Source: Pigmentiphaga daeguensis
GTDB taxonomy: Bacteria; Pseudomonadota; Gammaproteobacteria; Burkholderiales; Burkholderiaceae_B
Assembly: GCF_039523035.1 (NCBI RefSeq)
Contig: NZ_BAAAEN010000018.1
Coordinates: 1 to 64,000, forward strand
Reading direction: 5' to 3'
Length of the DNA: 64,000 bases
Shown piece after piece: positions 1 through 8,538 of this stretch. The notes below the pieces were generated by a model. That model made no database searches. It worked only from the letters and a program-made list of their open reading frames with translations, and was not told where the DNA came from. How positions within the stretch are numbered: position 1 is the first letter of the stretch; the number at the start of each line of letters is the position of its first letter. The position numbers and the translations under genes were made by a program.

Positions 1-1
1 G

Positions 2-754
2 CCGGGCATGTGCCCGCCGCCAAGAACTAATCGAATGGCCCAGATTTACTTTGCGCGCCGACGCGCGAAGTGGCTCACATTTCAATTGCGTTTGACATGC
101 CACAAATTCCAGCACCGTCTGCGTGTCGGCCTATCAGGTATGACCGTTGGCCTAGCACATCCCAATCTCACCTCGCTCTTGGCCTATCATCGTCAAGCAT
201 CGTCAACAATTGATTTGGTCGTCACTGAATGTGACTATGGCGCCATGTTACGCGAGGTACGCGATGGCCTATTGGATGTCGGCATCACGCTTGGCGGCGT
301 GCATGCTGATGACTTGGTAGTGCATCGTCTATGGGATGATCCGATCTTGACTGTGGTAGCGGCCAATCATCAATTGGCCGATCGCAAGAGCGTGACACTC
401 GCCGAAATGCTGGCGCACCCATTGGTAATCTGCCAACCTCAAAATGATGCGGCAGTTAGCGAACATCTGCGCGAATTGATCCATCAGAGCGATCCCCCAC
501 CAAGGATCGGCCATTATGCTTCGAGCATCACGGGTATGTTGACGCTTGTAGCTGCCGGGTTTGGGGTCAGTTTTATCTCGCGTGCGCACGCCAATATGCT
601 GAAATGGGAAAATGTTCGTTTCATACCTCTGATAGACGCGGCTGCTGTGTTTTCAACATGTGCAATCTGCCGCCCCGGTGGGATGAGCACGCCCTTGCGA
701 AATCTGCTTAATAGGGCTAAGACATGTGGCGATGCCACAATTACCAAAGCATAG
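2..754 (+). pseudogene. traR: LysR-family regulator (TraR-like), 5' partial and probably frameshifted
   Basis: The frame is open at the window edge, so the start is not visible. From about base 119 it encodes a LysR effector-binding domain, beginning RLRVGLSG and continuing through DVGITLGGVH and the core GFGVSFISRAH. The linker helix before it is disordered. Bases 38-64 read AQIYFARRR in this frame, bases 61-99 read TREVAHISIAFDM in the +1-register frame, and the domain then resumes in the first frame. That pattern suggests two compensating indels. In Tn4371-like elements a LysR gene called traR sits just upstream of traG, which matches this position. The helix-turn-helix must lie outside the window. 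The family call is good; the decay is an inference that a true homologue alignment would test. Confidence 0.6.
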
Positions 755-1079
755 ATGATGCTTGAATTAAAGTTTGCTCGCATCGTCTCAAGTGTTGCAA
801 TTTCAGTCTTTGACTAGTTGTACTTTATTGACGATTATCAATCGCTGATCGTTTCCGCCCTCGCGCCTGACTACCCTCGCGGTCCATCTCGGAAACATTT
901 CTCGGCCTGGAGGCTGCTTCCCGCCGACGCCCCGACAAGAAAGTTTGTCGCGCGCGAATTGCGTGCCGGACAAACATTACCGATTCGCTGCGCTGGACCA
1001 CGCCCGAGCGGGTTTTGAATCCATCGGCAGGAGACGAGACTGGCGACGTGTTGATGCGGCACGTACGTGGGAGGTCGGA
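755..1079. other. Intergenic region traR-traG
   Basis: This 325-base stretch has no convincing gene. The only open frames are short and lack a ribosome-binding site. It contains one plausible promoter, annotated separately, and the GGGAGG ribosome-binding site of traG at its right end. Confidence 0.6.
810..838 (+). promoter_or_regulatory. Candidate sigma70 promoter for the traG-trb operon
   Basis: TTGACT at 810-815 (five of six -35 bases) and GATTAT at 833-838 (four of six -10 bases) are separated by 17 bases. It is the best promoter match between the LysR gene and traG. The later tra/trb genes are coupled by overlaps, so this could drive the whole block. Confidence 0.4.
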
Positions 1080-3098
1080 ATGGCAGACAAGGTGTCGGCG
1101 GTATCGCTGCATACGGGTGTGCTCTTCGGGCAGATCGTGGTGGTCTGCGCGATTACGTTGGCGTGCCTCTGGTTTGCTACCCAATGGACCGCTGCGACGC
1201 TGGGCTACTCGCCGCGCCTGGGTGCGCCGTGGCTGATCTGGGGCGTAACGCCCATCTACCCGCCTTGGCAGCTCTTTCTCTGGTGGTACATCTATGAGGC
1301 GTATGCGCCGGATGTGTTCATGCACGGTGGTGCCATCGCAGCCACGGGTGGCATCTTGTCCGCAGGCGCGGCCATCGGCATGTCGGTCCATCGGGCGCGG
1401 CAAGCGCGGCATGTCACGACCTACGGTTCGGCGCGCTGGGCGACCTACGACGAGATCGTCAAGGCGGGATTGACGCGCCCGGCTGGCGTATTCCTCGGCC
1501 GATTCAACTACAAAGGCGTGCAACATTATTTGCGTCACGAAGGGCCGGAGCACGTCATGGCCTTTGCCCCGACTCGCTCCGGCAAAGGAGTCGGCCTGGT
1601 TGTCCCTAGCCTCTTGACCTGGCCTGGTTCAGTCGTGGTCCATGACATCAAGGGCGAGAACTGGACACTGACGGCGGGCTGGCGAGCGCGGTTCTCGCAT
1701 TGCCTGCTGTTCAACCCGACTGACACTCGCTCAGCCGCAAACAATCCCTTGCTGGAAGTGCGGCGCGGCACACATGAAGTGCGCGACGTGCAGAATATCG
1801 CGGACATCCTGGTGGACCCGGAAGGCGCGCTGGAACGCAAGAACCATTGGGAGAAGACTAGCCACGCGCTGCTGGTTGGGGCGATCCTGCATGTGCTCTA
1901 CGCCGGATCAGACAAGACGTTGCGAGGCGTCGCAGCGGTGCTGTCCGATCCGGCCCGGACTTTTGAAGCAACGCTGCGCGCCATGATGGTCACGCGCCAT
2001 CTGGACGATGGACCGCATCCAGTGGTGGCCTCCGCGGCGCGCGAGGTGTTGAATAAATCGGACAACGAGCGCTCCGGCGTGTTGTCCACCGCCATGTCAT
2101 TCCTGGGACTGTACCGCGATCCAACCGTCGCGGCCGTCACGTCACGCTGCGACTGGCGTATCGCGGATCTGCTCGATGCGCGGCATCCCGTCTCGCTGTA
2201 CCTGGTGGTGCCGCCATCGGATATCAGCCGCACCAAACCGCTGGTGCGCCTGCTCTTGAATCAGATTGGCCGGCGCTTGACCGAATCGCTCGACGGCTCC
2301 GACGGAATCGCGCGGCGTCACAAGCTTTTGCTGATGCTCGACGAGTTCCCAGCGCTGGGACGCCTGGACTTTTTCGAGTCCACGCTGGCGTTCATGGCGG
2401 GTTATGGCTTGCGCGCCTTCCTGATCGCGCAATCCCTGAATCAGATCGAGAAGGCGTACGGCCCGAACAACTCGATTTTGGATAACTGCCATGTGCGTGT
2501 CGCCTTCGCCTCGAACGACGAGCGCACGGCCAAACGGATCTCCGATGCGCTGGGCACGGCCACCGAACTGCGAGCCCAGCGCAACTACGCCGGGCATCGG
2601 CTCTCGCCCTGGCTGGGCCACCTGATGGTGTCCCGGCAGGAGACGGCACGGGCGCTACGTACCCCTGGCGAGATCATGCAACTGCCGTCGGATGAGGAAA
2701 TCGTGATGGTGTCGGGCCAAGCGCCGATCCACGCCGCCAAGCTGCGCTACTACGAGGACGTGAATTTCACGAAACGGGTCATGGCCCCGCCGGTCCTGTC
2801 CAGCACGAAGTATCGGGACCGACCGGCTGCTCGCACAGATGACTGGACGGGGCTGGTGTTGCCTCAGCCGGTCGATGGCGTGGATGACGCCACGGTTGAC
2901 TATGCCGAGGACGAAGGCGGGTTGCGGCGTGAGCCTGAGTTGGATGTCGAGGTTGACACGCCAGTACCGGATACCGGTACGGACCTGGACTTCCTGGACG
3001 ACGACGATACGCCCGTCCTGCCTATCCGGCCGGACCGCCGCCTGCAGCGTGCCGCCCGGCTGGCCGCGCTCGATCCCGACGACGGGATACCGCTATGA
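1080..3098 (+). CDS. traG: Conjugal transfer coupling protein TraG (VirD4-like ATPase)
   Basis: This is the type IV coupling protein that docks the relaxase-DNA complex onto the mating-pair channel at the inner membrane. From the ATG at 1080, preceded by GGGAGG, it is 672 residues long. Two or three N-terminal hydrophobic segments come first. Walker A (APTRSGKG) lies near residue 165 and Walker B (LLLMLDEFPALG) near residue 417, followed by the usual TraG/VirD4 motifs (IAQSLNQI). The C-terminus is rich in Asp and Glu. The frame is open further upstream to 945, but that extension has no ribosome-binding site and delays the membrane segments. The stop overlaps the next start (ATGA). Confidence 0.93.
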   Translation: MADKVSAVSLHTGVLFGQIVVVCAITLACLWFATQWTAATLGYSPRLGAPWLIWGVTPIYPPWQLFLWWYIYEAYAPDVFMHGGAIAATGGILSAGAAIGMSVHRARQARHVTTYGSARWATYDEIVKAGLTRPAGVFLGRFNYKGVQHYLRHEGPEHVMAFAPTRSGKGVGLVVPSLLTWPGSVVVHDIKGENWTLTAGWRARFSHCLLFNPTDTRSAANNPLLEVRRGTHEVRDVQNIADILVDPEGALERKNHWEKTSHALLVGAILHVLYAGSDKTLRGVAAVLSDPARTFEATLRAMMVTRHLDDGPHPVVASAAREVLNKSDNERSGVLSTAMSFLGLYRDPTVAAVTSRCDWRIADLLDARHPVSLYLVVPPSDISRTKPLVRLLLNQIGRRLTESLDGSDGIARRHKLLLMLDEFPALGRLDFFESTLAFMAGYGLRAFLIAQSLNQIEKAYGPNNSILDNCHVRVAFASNDERTAKRISDALGTATELRAQRNYAGHRLSPWLGHLMVSRQETARALRTPGEIMQLPSDEEIVMVSGQAPIHAAKLRYYEDVNFTKRVMAPPVLSSTKYRDRPAARTDDWTGLVLPQPVDGVDDATVDYAEDEGGLRREPELDVEVDTPVPDTGTDLDFLDDDDTPVLPIRPDRRLQRAARLAALDPDDGIPL

Positions 3099-3559
3099 GC
3101 CGCGCGCGCCTGAACCTGTTCATTCAGCCCGAACACGCCCGCCGCCTGGACGAGTTGGCGGTGCATCGAGGCGTATCCAAATCCTCCATCGTGGCGGCCG
3201 CCCTGGCGTCCTTCCTGTCGCCTGACGCGGAAGACCAGCGCGAGGCGGCCATGGCGCGTCGACTGGACCGGCTGTCGCGGCAATTCGACAAGCTTGACCG
3301 CGACCAGAACATCCTGATCGAAACGATGTCGCTCTACGTCCGGTATTTTCTGACGGTCTATCCTGCCGTGCCCGAGGCGCAGCAGGATGCGGCACGGGCG
3401 CAGGGCAAGCAGCGTTTCACGCAGTTCGTTGATCAATTGGCGCGCCACTTGCAGCGCGGCCATAGCCTCGTGCGCGAAGTGCATGAAGAATGGTTTCCGG
3501 CGCCACAGGACGGCACGGGTATGCAGGATGCCGAGGACGGAGGCCGCCATGCCTCATGA
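3095..3559 (+). CDS. Ribbon-helix-helix (CopG-type) protein between traG and trbB
   Basis: This 154-residue protein has an N-terminal ribbon-helix-helix: beta strand ARLNLFI, then helices around PEHARRLDELAVHRG and SKSSIVAAALASFL. A charged helical remainder without membrane segments follows. Tn4371-like conjugation modules carry such a gene at exactly this place between traG and trbB. It probably regulates transfer genes or assists relaxosome binding, but the role is inferred from position and fold. It overlaps traG by 4 bases and trbB by 11 bases, so the three genes are translationally coupled. Confidence 0.82.
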   Translation: MSRARLNLFIQPEHARRLDELAVHRGVSKSSIVAAALASFLSPDAEDQREAAMARRLDRLSRQFDKLDRDQNILIETMSLYVRYFLTVYPAVPEAQQDAARAQGKQRFTQFVDQLARHLQRGHSLVREVHEEWFPAPQDGTGMQDAEDGGRHAS

Positions 3560-4523
3560 CGCCGACGGCCTGGCCCGCCAGCGCAGTCTGGACATGCTGC
3601 GCACGGCCATGGGACCGGAAATCGCCGCCGCGCTCAGCGACCCGGATGTCGTGGAGATCATGCTGAACCCGGATGGGCGGCTGTGGCTGGATCGACACAG
3701 CCAGGGCCGCGCGCCGGTGGGCGTCACATTGTCTGCGGCGGACGCCGAGCGGATCATCCGGCTGGCCGCCGCCTCGGTGCGGCTCGAAGTCCATAGGGAC
3801 CGGCCGCTGCTGTCGGCCAAGCTGCCCCTCAATGGCGAGCGCTTCGAGGGCGTGTTGCCGCCGCTGGTCTATGCGCCCACGTTCTGCATACGTAAGCAGG
3901 CCGTCAGCATCTACCGATTGGATGACTACGTGGCAAGCGGGATTCTCGATGTCAGGCACGCCGATTACCTGCGCACCGCGGTACGTGATCGCTTAAACAT
4001 CGTGATCGCGGGTGGCACGGGCTCAGGCAAGACGACGTTTGCGAACGCGCTGCTCGATGAAATCGCCGACGACGGCGACCGGATCGTGATTCTGGAAGAT
4101 ACGGGCGAACTGCAATGCCGCAATGAAGATCGCGTGCAGCTTTGCACCTTGCCCGGCATTGCGAGCATGGCCGACCTGGTGCGCTCCACGCTGCGCCAGC
4201 GGCCCGACCGGATCATCGTCGGAGAAGTCCGCGGCGCCGAAGCGCTGGATCTGTTGAAAGCGTGGGGAACCGGTCATCCAGGCGGCGTTACCACGTTGCA
4301 CGCCAATTCCGCCTATGGCGCCCTGGTACGCCTGGAACAACTCACACAGGAGGCGGTGAGCGTGCCGCCGCACGCCCTGATCGCCAGCACCGTCAACGTC
4401 ATCGTTTTTCTCTCTGGCCGCGGGCAAGCCCGCCAGGTCAAGGAGATCGCGCGCGTGGTCGGGATTGATGGCGACCGATACCACCTTGAACCGATAGCCC
4501 TCACCGCAGGAGAAACCGCATGA
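3549..4523 (+). CDS. trbB: Conjugal transfer ATPase TrbB (VirB11-like)
   Basis: TrbB is the hexameric secretion ATPase of the mating-pair formation complex on the cytoplasmic face. The chosen ATG at 3549 gives 324 residues (MPHDADGLARQ), the normal length. Walker A (AGGTGSGKTT) lies near residue 156. The Asp box (VILEDTGELQC), Walker B region (RIIVGEVRGAEALD) and His box (GHPGGVTTLHANSA) follow in the family order. Its start lies inside the end of the upstream ribbon-helix-helix gene, and its stop overlaps the trbC ATG. Confidence 0.95.
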   Translation: MPHDADGLARQRSLDMLRTAMGPEIAAALSDPDVVEIMLNPDGRLWLDRHSQGRAPVGVTLSAADAERIIRLAAASVRLEVHRDRPLLSAKLPLNGERFEGVLPPLVYAPTFCIRKQAVSIYRLDDYVASGILDVRHADYLRTAVRDRLNIVIAGGTGSGKTTFANALLDEIADDGDRIVILEDTGELQCRNEDRVQLCTLPGIASMADLVRSTLRQRPDRIIVGEVRGAEALDLLKAWGTGHPGGVTTLHANSAYGALVRLEQLTQEAVSVPPHALIASTVNVIVFLSGRGQARQVKEIARVVGIDGDRYHLEPIALTAGETA

Positions 4524-4882
4524 CTACCGCCAAGCTCGCCCTGTCGTCGTTGCCCTCGTCGCTGGACCAGGCCCGAACGTTCATCCGCCGTCATGGCTGG
4601 CTGTTGTTGCTCGCCGCCGTCTTGACCATGCAGGTTCATGCCGCCGGTTCCAGCATGCCGTGGGAGGCCCCGCTGGAATCCATCCTGGACTCGGTACAAG
4701 GGCCGGTCGCGCGCATCGTGGCTGTCATCATCATTGTCGTCACGGGGTTGACGCTCGCCTTTGGCGATACCAACTGGGGGTTTCGTCGGCTGATTCAGAT
4801 CGTGTTCGGTCTGTCCATTGCGTTTGCCGCCTCGTCGTTCTTCCTGACGTTCTTCGAGTTCTCCGGCGGGGCGCTGGTATGA
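4520..4882 (+). CDS. trbC: Conjugal transfer pilin precursor TrbC (VirB2-like)
   Basis: This 120-residue protein is the probable pilin subunit of the conjugative pilus. A long N-terminal export segment (HGWLLLLAAVLTMQVHA) is followed by a short polar stretch and two hydrophobic helices joined by a small loop (FGDTNWGFRR). That layout is typical of TrbC/VirB2 pilins. ATGA overlaps join it to trbB upstream and trbD downstream. It sits in the conserved trbB-C-D-E order. Confidence 0.92.
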   Translation: MTTAKLALSSLPSSLDQARTFIRRHGWLLLLAAVLTMQVHAAGSSMPWEAPLESILDSVQGPVARIVAVIIIVVTGLTLAFGDTNWGFRRLIQIVFGLSIAFAASSFFLTFFEFSGGALV

Positions 4883-5151
4883 ACGAGCGCGCCGGGCTTC
4901 CCGAGGGCTTCGAGGCGCCGCTGCATCGCGCCTTGACCGAACCGATCCTGCTGGGCGGCGCGCCGCGCACCGTGGCGATCGCCAACGGCACGCTGGCCGC
5001 CGCCATCGGCCTGGGGCTGCAACTTTGGCTGCCCGGTTTTGCCTGCTGGTTCGTGGGTCACATGCTCGCTGTCTGGGGCGCACGCCTGGATGTGCAGTTC
5101 ATGCTGGTATTCCTGCGCCATGTAAAGCATCCCTCGGTACTGGACGTATAA
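4879..5151 (+). CDS. trbD: Conjugal transfer protein TrbD (VirB3-like)
   Basis: A 90-residue inner-membrane protein of the mating channel, starting at the ATG inside the trbC stop. It has the family pattern of a short cytoplasmic N-terminus (LHRALTEPILLGGAPR), paired hydrophobic segments (residues about 30-65) and the C-terminal FLRHVKHP. The family call rests on this pattern, the length and the position between trbC and trbE. Confidence 0.92.
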   Translation: MNERAGLPEGFEAPLHRALTEPILLGGAPRTVAIANGTLAAAIGLGLQLWLPGFACWFVGHMLAVWGARLDVQFMLVFLRHVKHPSVLDV

Positions 5152-5158
5152 GGCTGCC

Positions 5159-6253
5159 ATGCTAAATCTCATCGAATATCGCAAACGTCCGGCACTGCTC
5201 GCCGATTGGCTGCCCTGGGCGGGCCTGGTGGCCGACGGGGTGGTGCTGAACAAGGATGGTGGCTTTCAGCGCACGATGAAATTTCGCGGGCCGGATCTGG
5301 ATAGCGCAACCAGCACCGAGCTGGTGGCAGTCACGGCGCGGCTGAACAATGCGCTCAAGCGCTTCGGATCGGGCTGGGCGCTGTTCGTGGAGGCCGACCG
5401 GCGCGAGGCGGCGAACTATCCCAGCTCGTCTTTTCCGGAAGGCTTGTCGTGGCTGATCGACGAGGAACGGCGTGCTGCGTTCGAGGAATCCGGCTCGCAT
5501 TTCGAGAGTGCCTATTACCTGACCATCGTATGGCTGCCGCCCGAGGAAACTCGGGCGCGTGCAGCCAAGCTGCTGTACGAGAACCAGCCCCGGCGCGGCG
5601 TGGATTGGAAGGAGCGCCTGGACAGCTTTCTGGCCGAGACGCAGCGCTTCTTCGGCTTGCTCGATGGCGTCATGCCCGAGATTACCTGGCTCGATAGCAG
5701 CGAGACCTTGACGTACTTGCACGGCGCGATTTCGACGCGCCGGCATCCGGTCGCGCTACCCGAGGTGCCGTTTCATATCGACAGTCTGTTGGCTGATGCG
5801 CCGCTAGTCGGTGGTCTCGCGCCCATGCTGGGCAATCAGCACCTGCGGGTGCTGTCAGTGCGGGGATTTCCGACCTCGACCTGGCCGGGCTTGTTGGATG
5901 AGCTGAACCGGCTTGGCTTCGCGTATCGCTGGACGACCCGCTATCTCTTTCTCGACAAGAGCGAAGCCGAGTCGGAACTGACGCGGCTGCGCCGGCAATG
6001 GTTCGCCAAAAGAAAAAGCATCGTGGCGATGCTACGCGAAACGCTTTCCCAGCAGGAAAGCCCACTGGTCGACACCGATGCGGACAACAAGGCGGCGGAT
6101 GCCGATGCCGCCTTGCAGGAGCTGGGGGCCGACGATGTGGCGTATGGCTATCTGACCTCCACCGTCGTCGTGATGGATCTCGACCCGACGGTGGCCGATG
6201 ACAAGCTGCGTTTGGTCGAACGCGCGATTCAAGGCAGGGGCTTCGTGACCTGA
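5159..6253 (+). CDS. trbE: TrbE N-terminal part (split gene, VirB4-like)
   Basis: These 364 residues match the N-terminal non-ATPase half of TrbE (MLNLIEYRKRPALLADWLPW at the start). They end at TGA just after VERAIQGRGFVT. In intact TrbE the sequence would continue directly into the ETLNAVEAWL seen at the start of the next frame. The two pieces total 816 residues, about one normal TrbE. No Walker motif is present here, so this piece alone should have no ATPase activity. The stop shares its A with the ATG of the second half (TGATG). Confidence 0.9.
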   Translation: MLNLIEYRKRPALLADWLPWAGLVADGVVLNKDGGFQRTMKFRGPDLDSATSTELVAVTARLNNALKRFGSGWALFVEADRREAANYPSSSFPEGLSWLIDEERRAAFEESGSHFESAYYLTIVWLPPEETRARAAKLLYENQPRRGVDWKERLDSFLAETQRFFGLLDGVMPEITWLDSSETLTYLHGAISTRRHPVALPEVPFHIDSLLADAPLVGGLAPMLGNQHLRVLSVRGFPTSTWPGLLDELNRLGFAYRWTTRYLFLDKSEAESELTRLRRQWFAKRKSIVAMLRETLSQQESPLVDTDADNKAADADAALQELGADDVAYGYLTSTVVVMDLDPTVADDKLRLVERAIQGRGFVT

Positions 6254-7611
6254 TGGAAACACTCAACGCCGTCGAAGCCTGGTTGTCGTCGCTGCCGGGC
6301 CACGCTTACGCCAACGTGCGTCAGCATCTGGTGTCCACCGTGAATCTGGCGCACATGATGCCGGTATCGGCCGTCTGGGCCGGCCAGGAGCGCAACGTGC
6401 ACCTGGATGGACCGCCGCTGATCGTTACGCGCACCGACGGTGCCACACCATTCCGGCTCGTACCGCACATCGGCGATGTGGGCCACACGCTGATCGTCGG
6501 TCCGACCGGCGCCGGCAAGTCGGTGCTGTTGGCGATGCTCGCCTTGCAGTTCCGCCGCTATGCCGGTTCGCGCGTCTTTGTGTTCGAGATGGGCCGCTCA
6601 CTGCGTGCCTCGCTACTTGGGTTGGGCGGCGAGTATTACGACCTGGGCATGGATGCCGACATGGCGTTTCAGCCACTGGCCAACATCGATCAGTACGGCT
6701 ACCGGAGCTGGGCGGCAGAGTGGGTCGAAGGCCGGATCATCCAGGAAGGCATCACGGTGGGTCCGGACGAAAAGGCCGCCATCTGGTCGGCGCTGGGCAG
6801 CCTTGCCAGCGCGCCAGTGGCACAGCGCACCTTGACGGGCCTGTCGGCGTTGCTGCAATCGAACCGGTTGCGCCAAGCCTTGGCCCCTTACGTGCTGGGT
6901 GGCGCGCATGGGCGGCTGCTCGACGCCGACCACGACCGGCTGGGCAGCGCGGACGTGCAAGGCTTCGAGATGGAAGAGCTGATGCACAGCAAGGCCGCCG
7001 CCCTCGCTGTCCTGCAATATCTCTTCGCCCGGCTCGAAGCGCGGTTCGACGGCACCCCGACCCTCTTGATTCTGGACGAGGCCTGGCTCTTTCTCGACGA
7101 TCCGGTATTCGCCGCGCGCTTGCGCGAATGGCTCAAGACGCTGCGCAAGAAGAACGTCAGCGTCGTATTCGCCACGCAATCGCTGGCCGACATCCGGGAC
7201 TCCAGCATCGCGCCGGCCATCATCGAAAGCTGCGCGAGCCGGATCTTCCTTGCCAACGCCCAAGCCATGGAGCCGCAAATCCGCTCGATCTACGAGGGTT
7301 TCGGGCTGAACGCCCGGCAGATCGAGATCGTCGCGCACGCCGTGCCAAAACGCGACTACTACTACCAATCCCGGCTGGGAAACCGTGTCTTCGACTTGGG
7401 TCTGGGCGAGGTGGCCCTGGCCTTTGCCGGGGCATCCACGCCGGCTGACCAGCGCGCGATCGATGCCATCACCGCGCAGGACGGGCATGAACATTTCGCG
7501 GCCGCGTGGCTGCGCCATCGTGGCCTCGATTGGGCCGCTGAATTGGCCGATGGGTTTGTCCCGCAGGCAGCGCCTGCACCGTTGTTCCATCCTGAGGAGA
7601 TCTTGCCATGA
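6253..7611 (+). CDS. trbE: TrbE C-terminal ATPase part (split gene, VirB4-like)
   Basis: These 452 residues hold the ATPase half of TrbE, which powers assembly and transport through the conjugation channel. Walker A (VGPTGAGKSVLLAML) is near residue 84 and Walker B (TLLILDEAWLFLDDP) near residue 270. The VirB4 motif with VVFATQSLADI follows. The frame begins with METLNAVEAWL, continuing what the first half left off. Restart at TGATG could keep both halves expressed in a fixed ratio. Alternatively, one lost base in an ancestral CTGATG has broken the gene. It overlaps trbJ by 4 bases. Confidence 0.9.
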   Translation: METLNAVEAWLSSLPGHAYANVRQHLVSTVNLAHMMPVSAVWAGQERNVHLDGPPLIVTRTDGATPFRLVPHIGDVGHTLIVGPTGAGKSVLLAMLALQFRRYAGSRVFVFEMGRSLRASLLGLGGEYYDLGMDADMAFQPLANIDQYGYRSWAAEWVEGRIIQEGITVGPDEKAAIWSALGSLASAPVAQRTLTGLSALLQSNRLRQALAPYVLGGAHGRLLDADHDRLGSADVQGFEMEELMHSKAAALAVLQYLFARLEARFDGTPTLLILDEAWLFLDDPVFAARLREWLKTLRKKNVSVVFATQSLADIRDSSIAPAIIESCASRIFLANAQAMEPQIRSIYEGFGLNARQIEIVAHAVPKRDYYYQSRLGNRVFDLGLGEVALAFAGASTPADQRAIDAITAQDGHEHFAAAWLRHRGLDWAAELADGFVPQAAPAPLFHPEEILP

Positions 7612-8327
7612 AACGCCTGCTTGTCCCCGCGGTGCTATGTGCCGCTCTGGCCGCGCATCCCGCGCACGCCCTGACCGTGTTCGATCCGACGAATTTCTCC
7701 CAAAACATTCTGACGGCTGCGCGCACTTTGGAGATGATCAACAACCAGATCCGCCAGCTCCAGAACGAAGCGCAGATGCTCACGCACGACGCGATGAACC
7801 TGACGGGCCTGGATTTCAACGCGATCAGCCGGTTGCGTACGTCGCTGTCGTCGACCACCTCCCTGATGAACCAGGCGCGCGGTCTGACCTTCGACGTGTC
7901 ACGGGCCGAGGCGGAGTTCGCCCGACTCTATCCCGCGCAGTACGACGCGACGATCAGTAATGATGCGATGGCGCAGGATGCCCGCGAGCGATGGAGCCAG
8001 TCGCTCGACGCCTTGCGCACCACCGCCAATGTCCAGTCCCAGGCTGTGCAGAACCTGGGTGACGACGAAGGCGTGTTGTCCGATCTGGTGCAGCAGAGCC
8101 AGTCGGCCGTTGGAGCCTTGCAGGCCACCCAAGCGACGAATCAACTCCTGGCCTTGCAAGCCAAGCAATCGATCCAGCACCAGCAATTGCAGATCGCGCA
8201 GGACCGCGCGATGGCGCTGGATCGCGCTCAAGAGGCGGCCGAGGACGCTCGCGCACAGGAAGTGCGCCGGCGGTTTTCCCGCGACCGTGCCAACTACACC
8301 CCGCAACCCGTGCAGTTCTATCAATGA
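7608..8327 (+). CDS. trbJ: Conjugal transfer protein TrbJ (VirB5-like)
   Basis: A 239-residue exported protein with a clear signal peptide (KRLLVPAVLCAALAAHPAHA). The mature part is mostly helical and rich in Gln and Asn (MINNQIRQLQNEAQ), like the VirB5/TrbJ minor pilin component. The C-terminal half is a long coiled-coil-prone segment. It follows trbE by an ATGA overlap and is followed by a small lipoprotein and trbL, the standard order. Confidence 0.93.
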   Translation: MKRLLVPAVLCAALAAHPAHALTVFDPTNFSQNILTAARTLEMINNQIRQLQNEAQMLTHDAMNLTGLDFNAISRLRTSLSSTTSLMNQARGLTFDVSRAEAEFARLYPAQYDATISNDAMAQDARERWSQSLDALRTTANVQSQAVQNLGDDEGVLSDLVQQSQSAVGALQATQATNQLLALQAKQSIQHQQLQIAQDRAMALDRAQEAAEDARAQEVRRRFSRDRANYTPQPVQFYQ

Positions 8328-8337
8328 GGAGGTCCCT

Positions 8338-8538
8338 ATGATCTATCGCTGGATGATTGCAGCTTTATGTGGCGTGATGCTTGCCGGCTGCGGCAAGGAA
8401 GAGCCGCAGCCGCCAGCCGCCGCACCCGCCGCCGGCGATGCGGCCGTCACACAAGACGCTCAGAAGCGGCGAGAGCGCTTCCAAGGCGACGGCAAGGCGC
8501 AGTACACGCCCCGCGAGGCCCCGGACTCCCAACCATGA
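8338..8538 (+). CDS. Small lipoprotein between trbJ and trbL (TrbK-like position)
   Basis: A 66-residue protein with a lipobox: MIYRWMIAALCGVMLAGC, cysteine near residue 18, then a Pro/Ala-rich linker and a charged tail. A strong GAGGAGG ribbon-binding-type Shine-Dalgarno site (8325-8331) precedes the ATG, and the stop overlaps trbL. In RP4 the small lipoprotein TrbK at this position confers entry exclusion. The same role is possible here but cannot be shown from sequence, because entry exclusion proteins diverge quickly. Confidence 0.75.
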   Translation: MIYRWMIAALCGVMLAGCGKEEPQPPAAAPAAGDAAVTQDAQKRRERFQGDGKAQYTPREAPDSQP

